A DNA stretch of 64,000 nucleotides from Enterococcus rivorum (GTDB taxonomy: Bacteria; Bacillota; Bacilli; Lactobacillales; Enterococcaceae), in the NCBI RefSeq assembly GCF_001742285.1, contig NZ_MIEK01000023.1, forward strand, positions 62,001 to 126,000, given 5' to 3'. This document shows positions 43,288 to 52,629 of the stretch, one piece after another (the stretch's first letter is position 1; each line of letters starts with the position of its first letter). A program made the translations under genes and the position numbers. Below the pieces are notes generated by a model. That model saw only the letters and a list, made by a program, of their open reading frames with translations. It was not told the origin of the DNA and searched no databases.

Positions 43288-45885
43288 ATGGTAAAACAGT
43301 ATTTAAAAATAAATTGGAAATACTTAATTCTAAGCTTTCTAATTCCTTTAGGTATTTTGTCAATAATTTATTTTTCGATTGGAATCTATCCAGGTAGCCA
43401 AGAGAGAACGATTTTGGCAAGTGATTCATTTTCTCAGTTTTCTAACTTTTTTTCCGGGTTTAAGCATGTATTGTCAGGAGAGCAATCTATTTTTTATACA
43501 TGGAATAGCTCATTAGGGTTAAATTACTGGTCCTTTATGGCTTACTACTTAGGGGGGATTTTTACTCCTTTAGTAGTCTTTTTTGAAGGAATTCAAATTA
43601 CTGATTTCATTTATGGTCTGACCTTATTAAAAATTGGCTTGTTAGGCTGCTCCTTCTATTTTTTTTCAAGTCAGATGTTTAAGTTAGCGCGTTGGAAGTA
43701 TCTGGTATTAAGTCTATCCTATAGTTTGATGTCATTTGTACTAGCCTATTCTGAAATTATTATGTGGCTAGATGCATTAATTTACTTGCCATTGGTCATC
43801 TTAGGAATTCATCGCATTTTTGATCGAAAAAAGCCATTACTTTTATTTGTTAGCTACTCACTATTGTTTGTATCTAATTTCTATATTGCTTTTATGATTG
43901 GTTTATTTTCGGTTTTTTATCTGTTGCTTCAGCTGATTTTAAAACCCGAAAACTACTTAAAGAAAAGTGCTCAGTACCTAATAACACTGATTTGTTCATT
44001 AGGTGTTTCATCGGTGGTGTTACTTCCGACATTTTTAGATATTAAAAATAATGGGGAAGCTTGGTCAGCTATTTCAACGTTCAAGACAGCGGACACGGGA
44101 CCTTGGGATTTGGCGATTAAAAATATGATTGGCGTTTATGATACAACCAAATTCGGCTCTACTCCCTATATATTTGTAGGACTCTGGACACTAATCCTTT
44201 GCCTATTTTTCTTTATGACAAAAAAAGTAGCTCTTAAGGAAAAAATAGGCTATGGCAGTCTACTCTTTCTGTTGATTGTTAGTTTTTATGTAGAACCCCT
44301 CAATCTATTTTGGCATGGGATGCATTCGCCAGCGATGTTTCTTTTTCGGTTTAGTTTTCTATTCTCTTTCGTGCTTATTCTCTTAGCAGGCTATGGGTGG
44401 GTAAAGCTAGAGTCCACAGATTATAGTAAAATAGTTTCAATTGTTTTTTTTCTTTTAGGAATTTTCGTCTGGACGAAGTTTATAACGGATCAAGGGAAGT
44501 ATGATTATCTCTATACAATGAGTTTTGTGTGGAGTGTTCTTTTTCTTTTGATATATCTCTTATTCGCTTTTTTATTATTCAAGAAAAAATGGAATTTTAG
44601 TTGGTTAATTTGTCTGTTTGTGTGTTTAATAGGTATTGAAATGGGTCTGAATGGGTATGGGTTGGTTCGAGGAATCTTGCTTGAGTGGAATTATCCAGCA
44701 AGAAGTTATTATGCTAAAGATTACCCAGCGATTAGAAAACTAGTGGATCAAACTAAACAAAGCAACAAAAACTTTTATAGATTGGAGAATTTGACCCCCG
44801 TTTCTGCTAATGATGCGTTTAACTATGGATATAGTGGGGTGAGTCAGTTTTCTTCAATCCGTAATCGTCGTTCGGCTGCTTATCTAAATCAATTAGGGTT
44901 TCGATCTGCAGGGACGAACCTAAATATACGTTACGCTAACAATACGTTATTAATGGATAGCCTACTAGGAATAAAATATAATCTATCTCGCCAACCAATT
45001 ATGAAATACGGTTATGAACCAATAGAAAAAAGTGGGGATTTTACTTTATACAAAAATGACTATGCTCTTCCTTTAGGATATTTGACAGATAAAGAGGTTT
45101 ATTCTAAGAAAACATCGGGAACACAAGTGACATTATTTAATCATCTAGCCGAAATGAATGACGATTTTTTCACGGTTATCCCTTTGAAGAGTATCCAGAA
45201 GGAAAATCTCCAAGAGACAACTGAAGTAATCAATCATACAACGATTGTTTCCTATAAACCGTATGAAAAAAAGAAGCCAATGGAAATTACTTGGCAAGTC
45301 AAGATTCCCGCAAATAAGCAAGCATATCTTAGCTTGTACCCTGTAGATTATAAAGACTTAAGGTATTCCAATGTTGAAATAACAGTCGATGGTAACACGT
45401 ATAAACATTCAGTGGTAGAAACAGGACAATATTATACAGTAGGCTACTATCCTAAAGACACGGTAGTCACTATCAAAGCTTCATTTACTCAAAAAAGTGG
45501 CAAACGATTAGTTCGATTGGTTGAACCTGATATTGCTTTACTAGACGTAGGACAATTTACAACTGCCGTGGAAAAAATAAAATCAAAAGGGGTCAATTTT
45601 AAAACCGAGGGTAGAAAAGCAACGGCAGAAGTTTTACTTAGAGAAAAACAAGTCCTGTTTACAACAATTCCCTACGATAAAGGCTGGCAAGCTTACGTTA
45701 ATGGAAAAAAAGTCGAAATCTTACCATTTGAGAATGCTTTTTTATCCCTTCAATTGAATAAAGGAGAAAATAACATAGTGTTCACCTTCTTTCCGGAGGG
45801 GCTAAAATTAGCACTTGTTATGATGGTTATTAGCTTGCTAAGCTTTGTTTTCTATTTATATTATTTGAGTAGGAAGAGAAATTAA
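43288..45885 (+). CDS. YfhO-family multi-pass membrane protein
   Basis: 865 residues: about a dozen membrane segments in the first 500 residues, then an extracellular beta-rich domain and a final membrane helix with a KRN tail. ILASDSFSQF after the first helix is the DXD-like loop of YfhO/GT-C-type proteins. These use polyprenyl-linked sugars or help glycosylate wall polymers. Last gene of the cluster-2 block, so it could modify the surface proteins or teichoic acid; this is inference. AAGGAG ribosome site. Confidence 0.85.
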   Translation: MVKQYLKINWKYLILSFLIPLGILSIIYFSIGIYPGSQERTILASDSFSQFSNFFSGFKHVLSGEQSIFYTWNSSLGLNYWSFMAYYLGGIFTPLVVFFEGIQITDFIYGLTLLKIGLLGCSFYFFSSQMFKLARWKYLVLSLSYSLMSFVLAYSEIIMWLDALIYLPLVILGIHRIFDRKKPLLLFVSYSLLFVSNFYIAFMIGLFSVFYLLLQLILKPENYLKKSAQYLITLICSLGVSSVVLLPTFLDIKNNGEAWSAISTFKTADTGPWDLAIKNMIGVYDTTKFGSTPYIFVGLWTLILCLFFFMTKKVALKEKIGYGSLLFLLIVSFYVEPLNLFWHGMHSPAMFLFRFSFLFSFVLILLAGYGWVKLESTDYSKIVSIVFFLLGIFVWTKFITDQGKYDYLYTMSFVWSVLFLLIYLLFAFLLFKKKWNFSWLICLFVCLIGIEMGLNGYGLVRGILLEWNYPARSYYAKDYPAIRKLVDQTKQSNKNFYRLENLTPVSANDAFNYGYSGVSQFSSIRNRRSAAYLNQLGFRSAGTNLNIRYANNTLLMDSLLGIKYNLSRQPIMKYGYEPIEKSGDFTLYKNDYALPLGYLTDKEVYSKKTSGTQVTLFNHLAEMNDDFFTVIPLKSIQKENLQETTEVINHTTIVSYKPYEKKKPMEITWQVKIPANKQAYLSLYPVDYKDLRYSNVEITVDGNTYKHSVVETGQYYTVGYYPKDTVVTIKASFTQKSGKRLVRLVEPDIALLDVGQFTTAVEKIKSKGVNFKTEGRKATAEVLLREKQVLFTTIPYDKGWQAYVNGKKVEILPFENAFLSLQLNKGENNIVFTFFPEGLKLALVMMVISLLSFVFYLYYLSRKRN

Positions 45886-45905
45886 AAAAACAAGCTAAAC
45901 CAGAA

Positions 45906-45955
45906 AAAATCCCCTAGACTAAAGTACTTATAAAAGGCTTAGTTTAGGGGATTTT
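45906..45955. terminator. Bidirectional terminator at the end of cluster 2
   Basis: AAAATCCCCTA then ACTAAAG pair with CTTAGT then TAGGGGATTTT (about 17 bp). It separates the plus-strand yfhO-type gene from the minus-strand epimerase gene. Confidence 0.85.
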
Positions 45956-46020
45956 AGATTAAAAAAATATCATTAGTATGTTTGATTTTATCCTGTTTGT
46001 TCGTAGAAAGTTTTTAGTAA

Positions 46021-47529
46021 TTAAATGATGTCAGTATCTTTCACTTCTTTTACATAACATCTAGCTAATTCATCTTCATCATGTAATGGATTCCATACTT
46101 GTGCGAAGAAGGGGCTGTGTTTTGCTTGTTCGTTAAAATTCCAACTCTCTCTTTCGCATTCATCGCACCAATGTCCAGCTTCTAAAATAAGTCGAGGGCT
46201 AGCGGAGAAGTGATGGCCACAATGACATTGGAAATTTAATTTGTCTGACCAATTACCAACGGTCATGGAATCAGATAAGCATTTGCCACCACGGAAAAGG
46301 GCAGCTTTTTTTACATCCTCAATCGTTAATTCGGATTCAGGTTTTGTTTCATCGTATCCGTGATCTAATACAACCGGTGTTCCTACTGGTCTATGAAGGA
46401 CAAACTTATCCCAGCCAGGAATCTCTGCCCATTTTTTTCGTGAAATAAAGAAGGCATCTAATTGTTCGTCTTCATTATTAATCACCCAGTGGAGAGTTCC
46501 AGTATCCGTTAAAGCGGTTCTTTCATTATTCTCACGAATTCCTTGAACAATTTGTTCTGGAGTTATAGTAGGCATGGAATCTGCTTGTTCACTGGCTGCT
46601 TGTTGCATTACTTGTCCATAAAATTCAACAAAATCATCGACAGATTGGCTTCTGTAATGTAAAAAATCGTCTAATTTATCTGAATCAAGATACCACTGTC
46701 CGTGGAAATTGTGTGTTGCATACCAGTTAGGCTCTGCAACTTTTCTAAAATCAGAGATGCCAATTTTTGCCATCATTTTACTCATTAGTTCGTAGTTCGT
46801 TACCCGGCAACTTTCGCCACCACCGATATTATAAACGTGACCCCAAAAACCTTCGTCGACCCACTCTTCACAAGCGTTTGCGCATAAAACACCAGAGTCA
46901 GTTGCTGTGACCCATTCTAAAACATTGTTTAGTGGTTGATGAAATGCAATTCCTTCATTCAAGCTAAATTCTTTAATCGACATAATACCCGTTTGTCGTA
47001 AAGATACCCAATATTTAAGGCCAGATTCAATGACAGCACGCTCAGCTGCTATTTTTGAGACAGCGTAGTAATCGTGAATACTAGGTTTTAGAGGATCGCC
47101 TACACGCCCCCAATGAATGGGTGCCATTCGGTCTCCTGTTTCAGCGACAGTTCCGATGTTAATTAACTTGATCTCATCTTGATTAGGCTGTGCTTTAATC
47201 GCTTTGATAATATTTAAAGTCCCGCCATAGTTAATCTGCATGGCTTCTTTTGGGTAGCGATCAGCGGCTGGTGAAATGAAGGCTGCACAATGAACCACGT
47301 AATCTACATTGGTTACACAACGAAGGACGTCCTCGTAATTTGTTAAATCTCCCCAAAAGATTTCTATATTCGGATTGCTGAGATATGGTTCCATAAATAC
47401 CCGATTTTTTTCAGAATCTCTTGCTAATGTAATTACGGTAAATGTATCGGGACGTTCTAACAATTGTTTCATTGTTTCGCCGCCCATCGTTCCAGTTGTT
47501 CCTGTGACAAAAATGCGTTTTTTCTTCAT
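46021..47529 (-). CDS. NAD-dependent epimerase-like protein with C-terminal zinc-ribbon region
   Basis: About 502 residues; ATG at 47529 after AAAGGTGAG. The first 320 residues are an extended short-chain dehydrogenase: VTGTTGTMGGETM is the NAD-binding glycine motif and YYAVSKIAAE the catalytic Tyr-x-x-x-Lys. The last 150 residues are an added domain with CHCGHHF and CDEC, four cysteines spaced like a zinc ribbon. I do not recognise this combination. Encoded on the same strand as a second epimerase-like gene about 410 bp upstream and divergent from an AraC regulator, suggesting a small catabolic locus. Confidence 0.8.
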   Translation of the reverse strand: MKKKRIFVTGTTGTMGGETMKQLLERPDTFTVITLARDSEKNRVFMEPYLSNPNIEIFWGDLTNYEDVLRCVTNVDYVVHCAAFISPAADRYPKEAMQINYGGTLNIIKAIKAQPNQDEIKLINIGTVAETGDRMAPIHWGRVGDPLKPSIHDYYAVSKIAAERAVIESGLKYWVSLRQTGIMSIKEFSLNEGIAFHQPLNNVLEWVTATDSGVLCANACEEWVDEGFWGHVYNIGGGESCRVTNYELMSKMMAKIGISDFRKVAEPNWYATHNFHGQWYLDSDKLDDFLHYRSQSVDDFVEFYGQVMQQAASEQADSMPTITPEQIVQGIRENNERTALTDTGTLHWVINNEDEQLDAFFISRKKWAEIPGWDKFVLHRPVGTPVVLDHGYDETKPESELTIEDVKKAALFRGGKCLSDSMTVGNWSDKLNFQCHCGHHFSASPRLILEAGHWCDECERESWNFNEQAKHSPFFAQVWNPLHDEDELARCYVKEVKDTDII

Positions 47530-47705
47530 ACTTATCTCACCTTTCAATTTGTATAGATTATTTATTGATTGTTAGCGTTACCATTTTTTGTGAATAGCAA
47601 ACGATAATAGTATCAAAAAAGAAGAATAGCGATAAATTTATGGAAAAATTTTCATTATCTAATTATTTTTCTTTTTTGCTTTGACCCGTTAAAAATATCA
47701 GCGGA

Positions 47706-47877
47706 AGAGGATGGGACAAACTAAAAATCAGTTTTGTTTCATCCTCTAAATTCGAATGAACGGTGGTCAAAAGTCTGGGCTTTGTAAATTTCCCGAAAAT
47801 GCCTTAATACAACATAAAGCGTATTGTGCACTTCTCGGTCCAAACTCTCGCCCCAAAACGACTTCTGTCACAACCTC
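47706..47877 (-). repeat. Dispersed hairpin repeat, family A, minus-orientation copy
   Basis: 172 bp matching 35033-35200 in inverted orientation. The AACTAAAAATCAGTTT hairpin is at its left end and CTCGCCCCAAAACGACTTCTG near its right end. It lies in the 413-bp gap 47530-47942 between the two epimerase-like genes, which holds no gene. Confidence 0.8.
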
Positions 47878-47942
47878 TTCTCTAACGATTAAATATCTGG
47901 GGAAGAATCCTCTAGGAAAAATAAATTCTAAATCTTACATTC

Positions 47943-48914
47943 TTATTCAGTTACGCATTTAGCTAATGTTTCTTTAATTGATGCAATGACATCATGCTCT
48001 TTGATTCCTAAAACAGCAGTATCTTTAGGATCGATGTACAAGTTTTCTCCTTGTAATTTTCCGCTAATAGTCATATGAATTCCATGTTCTAAGCCATTCT
48101 CTTCAGCATGTTGATCGATTCCTTTAAAGTTTTCTTCCATTTGTGTATAAGGAAGAGTAGGAATTTGTGTGGTGTCGGCTTGCCCTAATGCATCGGCCAT
48201 CATTTCATAAAATACTTGGAATTTCATGTTCAAAGCTGAAATAGCATAAGTGTGACGATGATTGCCATGCTCTAATGCCCCGACTGCCGCTTCGGCTACT
48301 TGTTCCACTGTTACCATGGCAGTTCCCCCTTCAGGTGCTGGAAAAACAGGTTGTCCTTTTATCTGATCTGTAAACATTTTCCATAAAGGTTCTCTGCCAG
48401 GCATGGTGCCAAAAATATAAGGTAAGCGTAAAGACATGACATCCATACTGCCTTCTCCTTCAGCGAAAGCAACTTGCTCTTGTAAAAGACGTGTATTTGG
48501 ATACCCTTGATTTTTTAATTCATATTGAGGCCATCTTTCAGCAAATTCAGAAAAATATGAACCGAAAATAACAAATTTTTTTACACCAACTTCGTTCGCT
48601 AAATGAGCCAACCGTTGTGTTGGTAATACATTTGCTTCGTAGAAAAATTTAAGTGCTGGCTTTTTAGGAACCACACGTTCATCTGCACCAGCAGCGTAAA
48701 TAAAACCATCACAGTCACTTAGTAGATACTTGATTTCATCATCTGTTAATTCGTTGATATTTCCTAAAGTACATTCTACCTCTTCTGGTAATAAATCCTT
48801 TGTGGGAAGAGGAGGAAGAGCCATTGTTTTAACTTCGTACCCTCTAGACAATAATTCTTTTGTTGTGTAATAACCTAAAAATCCAGTACCACCTAATACA
48901 AAAATTTTAGCCAT
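47943..48914 (-). CDS. NAD(P)-dependent epimerase/reductase-like protein
   Basis: About 323 residues; ATG at 48914 after AAAGGAGAG. Extended short-chain dehydrogenase fold: FVLGGTGFLGYYTTKELL gives the nucleotide-binding loop and GFIYAAGADE the following strand. The canonical Tyr-x-x-x-Lys is replaced by YPNTRLLQE, so the catalytic chemistry is uncertain. It is divergent from the AraC gene, with about 170 bp between the starts, and probably regulated by it. Confidence 0.8.
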   Translation of the reverse strand: MAKIFVLGGTGFLGYYTTKELLSRGYEVKTMALPPLPTKDLLPEEVECTLGNINELTDDEIKYLLSDCDGFIYAAGADERVVPKKPALKFFYEANVLPTQRLAHLANEVGVKKFVIFGSYFSEFAERWPQYELKNQGYPNTRLLQEQVAFAEGEGSMDVMSLRLPYIFGTMPGREPLWKMFTDQIKGQPVFPAPEGGTAMVTVEQVAEAAVGALEHGNHRHTYAISALNMKFQVFYEMMADALGQADTTQIPTLPYTQMEENFKGIDQHAEENGLEHGIHMTISGKLQGENLYIDPKDTAVLGIKEHDVIASIKETLAKCVTE

Positions 48915-49088
48915 AGAAATCTCTCCTTTGTGATTCAACTCACATTAAGTATAAACTGAAAAAAATGATAAAAAAACAACTAAAACTGCCCAAATACTAA
49001 CTTTTTAGCGTATGATTATAAATAAGAGCAAGAAAAATATAGTAAGGACTAAAAAATATTGAAATAGCCGAAGAAAGGATTGATACGA

Positions 49089-50303
49089 GTGCCTTCTAAT
49101 TATGAACCGAATCCTCCCTATGTCAGTACCGATTATTATTCAGAACATTTTCATCCAAATGAACTAAAAATTGTCAAAGAAACGATCCGGAAATCAGAAA
49201 AACTAATCCATAGAGATGAAATTGAGTGTATTTATGTGTACGGTGGGCAAGGAGAGTTATTAATTAATGGGGCTGTATTTTCTTTTTCAGAAGGAGCTTT
49301 ACTGCTGTTAATGCCGTATCATATTCACGGCTTTCGTTTACGTGAAGGAGAAGTTTTGGCTATTTATCGCATTACTTTTTCAATTGGATTATTGTTATTA
49401 ACAAGTACTAATCGGAAAGTGTATTTGCAAGAAATGAAACATACATATCAAAAGCTTCCTATTATGATGTTGAATGAGCGTCAAAAAAAGCAAGTCTCTT
49501 TTAGTTGCGAAGAAGTGTACTGGGAAAAGCAACATTCAAGCGAAAATACAGATGCATTAAACTTGATGCTTATTTCATTATTAGTTTACACTGTACAAAA
49601 AAATCAGATTATAGAAAAAGAGGATGCTAAAAATATTCGTTGGGAGATTCTTGAATTACTACAACTTCAGCATCAAAATCAGTTAACGCTTCAACAAATA
49701 GCTGAACAACTGAATCTTTCTACCAAAAAGGTGCAACAAGAATTACGACAATTAACAGGCGTTGGTTTTACTGAAAATTTGAATCGAGTGAGAATGAGAA
49801 ACGCGGTAGCTTTAATGCAATTTGAAGAACTGTCGATTAATCAAATTAGTAAAATCTGTGGCTATTCGACAGAAGCTAATTTTTATAAAGTTTTTAAACG
49901 TTTTTTAGGTGTTACACCCTTAGCTTATCGAAAGAATGGCATTCAACAATCTTTTGTTCAGACAAGGATGGATGCATGGGAGATTTACATCTATATTCAA
50001 AGAAATTATAAAAGAGAATTGCAGTTGAAGACGGCCTCGAAAGAATTGAATATCTCAGAAAAAAGAATCAACGACTTGTTAGAAGAAGCTTTTAATCAAG
50101 GATTTAAAGAAATATTGTTGGATGCTCGTTTACTTTTAGCGAAAAATTTACTGATTACATTAGATCAAACCGTCAAAGAGGTAAGTCAGCAAGTTGGCTT
50201 TAGTGATGCAGCTGCTTTTTCTCGTAATTTTAAACAACGCTATGGACAAACGCCAAAACAGTATACATTACAACATAAAAAACAGCGAGATACTTGTAAA
50301 TAG
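49089..50303 (+). CDS. AraC-family regulator with two tandem DNA-binding domains
   Basis: About 404 residues; GTG at 49089 with AAAGGA 10 bp upstream (a TTG at 49080 is too close to it). N-terminal cupin-like sensor (CIYVYGGQGELLINGAVFSF). A complete AraC domain occupies about residues 190-290, with SINQISKICGYSTEANFYKVFKRFLGVTP. A second at about 305-395 has VKEVSQQVGFSDAAAFSRNFKQRYGQTP. AraC proteins usually carry one such domain; two suggest extended or two-site operator binding. Divergent from the epimerase-like genes, its likely targets. Confidence 0.87.
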   Translation: MPSNYEPNPPYVSTDYYSEHFHPNELKIVKETIRKSEKLIHRDEIECIYVYGGQGELLINGAVFSFSEGALLLLMPYHIHGFRLREGEVLAIYRITFSIGLLLLTSTNRKVYLQEMKHTYQKLPIMMLNERQKKQVSFSCEEVYWEKQHSSENTDALNLMLISLLVYTVQKNQIIEKEDAKNIRWEILELLQLQHQNQLTLQQIAEQLNLSTKKVQQELRQLTGVGFTENLNRVRMRNAVALMQFEELSINQISKICGYSTEANFYKVFKRFLGVTPLAYRKNGIQQSFVQTRMDAWEIYIYIQRNYKRELQLKTASKELNISEKRINDLLEEAFNQGFKEILLDARLLLAKNLLITLDQTVKEVSQQVGFSDAAAFSRNFKQRYGQTPKQYTLQHKKQRDTCK

Positions 50304-50433
50304 TCAAGAATATTTTTTACCCTAAACAGTATTTTTAGGGAAAATGAACGTTTTGCAGGTAGGAAGACCAGTCGTAAAATAGCAAAAAGCTTTGAGGGGG
50401 AACGAGTAAATAGGTCTAGAAGTAGCAAATTTT

Positions 50434-51030
50434 TTGCTACTAAAAACATTTCAATTTAAAATCGGTAGAAAAGTGAAGCTTCTGGAAATGAAAAGAACCA
50501 CTAACAAGAAAAAAAGAAAGAAACTTTTTATAAGAAAGAAAAAATTACTGGCTACGAAAAAAACAGCCTTGAAATGGTTTGTTTTTCTATTTTCTATTAG
50601 TACCATTGCTTCTCTGGGAACGGGTTATCTATACTATCAGACTTTAATCAATTTGTCTTCTCGGGATAAGCAGTCGATTCTTAAAGGGTATTCCTTGCTA
50701 AGAGAGTTTGAACAACAGATAGAGATTTCTGGCAACCAAAGTGAAGAACAAATAAAAACGGAAGAAAATATCCGTCATTTAGCAACCAAACTTGCCAGCT
50801 TTGGGACAGTAAAAGCTAGTTTACTAAATTCCAGTGAAGGGCAAGGGAGGCTGAATCGTTATTATAATTCTTTAAGTCAACTGGGGATTAATACAAGTCA
50901 ACAAGTGAACAGTATTTATGGAAATGTCGAGTTGGTGACAGAACTTTTGGCAGATGCTGAAAGAGCCATTAAAATTGAAAGAACCGTTTTTAGTTATTAT
51001 AAAGTGGATGAAAATCGATTATATAAATGA
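50434..51030 (+). CDS. Orphan paralogue of the WxL-locus membrane protein
   Basis: Up to 198 residues from TTG 50434; ATG at 50488 is an alternative and neither has a good ribosome site. It contains a lysine-rich segment, one membrane helix (WFVFLFSISTIASLGTGYLY) and an extracellular helical domain similar to the 224-residue protein of cluster 2 (LSSRDKQSILKGYSLL against LKEKDSEAVIQGYVLL). The first membrane helix is missing. It stands alone with a strong terminator behind it. Probably a remnant of a lost WxL locus, or a single-helix variant. Confidence 0.6.
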   Translation: MLLKTFQFKIGRKVKLLEMKRTTNKKKRKKLFIRKKKLLATKKTALKWFVFLFSISTIASLGTGYLYYQTLINLSSRDKQSILKGYSLLREFEQQIEISGNQSEEQIKTEENIRHLATKLASFGTVKASLLNSSEGQGRLNRYYNSLSQLGINTSQQVNSIYGNVELVTELLADAERAIKIERTVFSYYKVDENRLYK

Positions 51031-51038
51031 AGAAAAAT

Positions 51039-51089
51039 AAAGAAAGAGATATTTATTAGGATATTATCTAATAAATGTCTCTTTCTTTT
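51039..51089. terminator. Strong hairpin terminator
   Basis: A 21-bp stem with one mismatch: AAAGAAAGAGA and ATTTATTAG pair with CTAATAAAT and TCTCTTTCTTT, followed by TTATAT. It would block transcription in either direction at the left flank of segment 2. Confidence 0.88.
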
Positions 51090-51229
51090 ATATTGAAAAC
51101 ACTGCTACTGCAATGGATTATCCAATTGTGGTAAGGAGGTTCCTGAAATTGATGAAAATATAAATGTATTTTTCCTTTATAATTTAAAAAGGCCGGAAAT
51201 GAAAAAGAAATAAATTAACAGAAAAAAGA

Positions 51230-51258
51230 TTTCTCGGTTTTCGTAGAACCCAGAAATC
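51230..51258 (+). repeat. Inverted repeat left, segment 2
   Basis: Runs from TTTCTCGG to AGAAATC with the asymmetric centre TTTTCGTAGAACC. The reverse complement occurs at 52689-52717 with one mismatch. It can also form a terminator-like hairpin because a T7 run follows at 51262. Confidence 0.8.
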
Positions 51259-51279
51259 TTCTTTTTTTCCTATATTACA

Positions 51280-51309
51280 AGCATAATCTAGTCTATTATA
51301 CTCTGTCAA
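51280..51309 (-). promoter_or_regulatory. Leftward promoter inside segment 2
   Basis: On the minus strand, a consensus -35 TTGACA (51304-51309), an 18-bp spacer and TATGCT (51280-51285). It points left towards the inverted repeat and the terminator at 51039-51089, with no minus-strand gene for over 2 kb. After inversion it would lie at about 52638-52667 and face the regulator gene. Confidence 0.6.
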
Positions 51310-51418
51310 TACATTTTTTTCTCTTTTTTATAAGAAAAACGATAAAAAAAAGAGAAAAATCGTTGTATAACATGGAAAATATTTTTAAAAGTGCTGAATA
51401 GACGCCTTTTTCTTTTTA

Positions 51419-51438
51419 GCCGTCAAAAATTCCGTCAA
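51419..51438 (+). repeat. Paired CCGTCAA direct repeats, left of integrase 2
   Basis: GCCGTCAA at 51419 and TCCGTCAA at 51431, 12 bp apart, 38 bp before the integrase start. Counterpart of 33881-33900. Confidence 0.68.
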
Positions 51439-51476
51439 AAATCATTTTCATTCACCAAGAAGGGAGCTCATTTTTT

Positions 51477-52586
51477 ATGGCAAAACGAGGAGAAAATATT
51501 TATAAACGAAAAGATGGTCGTTGGGAAGGCCGTTATATAAAAAGTAGACAACAGGATGGTACCATAAAATATGGGTATGTTTATGCCAAGACATATAAAG
51601 ATACAAAAGAAAAGCTGATTATCCTAAAAGCGCAGTATCAAGGGAGACAAGTTACCAAAATAGAATACTATGACACGGTTCCTAATTTCATCCGCTTGTG
51701 GTTAACTACCTCTGGAAAATTAAACTTAAAAGAAACGACATACTCTAAGTACTCTCGGATTATTACTAATCATATTGAACCATTTTTTTATCACAATTAT
51801 TTACATCAGCTTTCTGAAACACAATGTATTCATTTTCTAAATAGTCTGGTTACGAAAGGCTTAAGTGCCGGGAGTATTCGTAATATTTTTAATCTTTTAA
51901 GGAAAGCATTAGACACTGCTGTCAGGGAGTCTTTGATTGAAAAAAATCCTTGCAAAGAAATCCTTTTACCACGATTATTAAAAAAAGATGTCCGTTCCTT
52001 AACTTGTGGCGAGCAGAAGCAATTAGAAGCCATTGCTTTAAAGGAAAAAGAATGTTCACCTATTATTGTTGCTTTATATACTGGGATGAGAATCGGCGAA
52101 CTCAGCGGCTTACGTTGGGAAGATGTTGACTTTCAGGAAGATATCATCTATGTTCGGCAAACAGTTGCTAGAATCAGTATTGATGGAGAGCAAAAGAAAA
52201 CAAAACTGATTATTCATGAACCAAAAACTAGTACCTCCTATCGGAAAATTCCGTTAGCAAGTAATTTGAAAGCCTATCTTAAAGACAAAAGAACCGACAC
52301 AACGTTCATTTTTTCTAGAAAAGGTCACTTAATGGAGCCACGATTGATAAACTACCGCTTTAAAGCGATTCAAAATGAAGCTGGGTTAAAAGATATTCAT
52401 TTCCATATGCTTAGACATACTTTTGCGACAAGAGCGATTGAAGAAGGTGTAGATGTCGCAAGCCTAAGCAAAATTTTAGGACATAGTTCAATTAAGATGA
52501 CTCTTGATACATATACATACTCTCTTTATGAAAACAGAGTATCCGCAATGGAAACAATAGACAACTTAATGATTGCTTCAAAATGA
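51477..52586 (+). CDS. Tyrosine site-specific integrase 2
   Basis: 369 residues, paralogous to integrase 1 along its length. The arm-binding domain has the same GENIYKRKDGRWEGRY. Catalytic motifs: YTGMRIGELSGLRW, HMLRHTFATR, GHSSIKM and LDTYTYSLY. All active-site residues are present. ATG start with an AAGAAGGGAG ribosome site. It has no phage neighbours; it lies inside an inverted-repeat segment next to a regulator that is also a paralogue of the one beside integrase 1. The whole integrase-regulator-WxL arrangement is therefore duplicated in this window. Confidence 0.92.
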   Translation: MAKRGENIYKRKDGRWEGRYIKSRQQDGTIKYGYVYAKTYKDTKEKLIILKAQYQGRQVTKIEYYDTVPNFIRLWLTTSGKLNLKETTYSKYSRIITNHIEPFFYHNYLHQLSETQCIHFLNSLVTKGLSAGSIRNIFNLLRKALDTAVRESLIEKNPCKEILLPRLLKKDVRSLTCGEQKQLEAIALKEKECSPIIVALYTGMRIGELSGLRWEDVDFQEDIIYVRQTVARISIDGEQKKTKLIIHEPKTSTSYRKIPLASNLKAYLKDKRTDTTFIFSRKGHLMEPRLINYRFKAIQNEAGLKDIHFHMLRHTFATRAIEEGVDVASLSKILGHSSIKMTLDTYTYSLYENRVSAMETIDNLMIASK

Positions 52587-52629
52587 AACTTACTTATGGT
52601 GAGTTTCTTTTTTTTATATCACTTTTTTA

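Noticed and set aside
51226-51267. Inverted repeats of segment 2 as plain terminators only
   Set aside because: The left copy does have a T tract and may terminate transcription. However, the two copies share even their asymmetric loop as reverse complements, which a terminator would not require, and the same arrangement recurs in segment 1.
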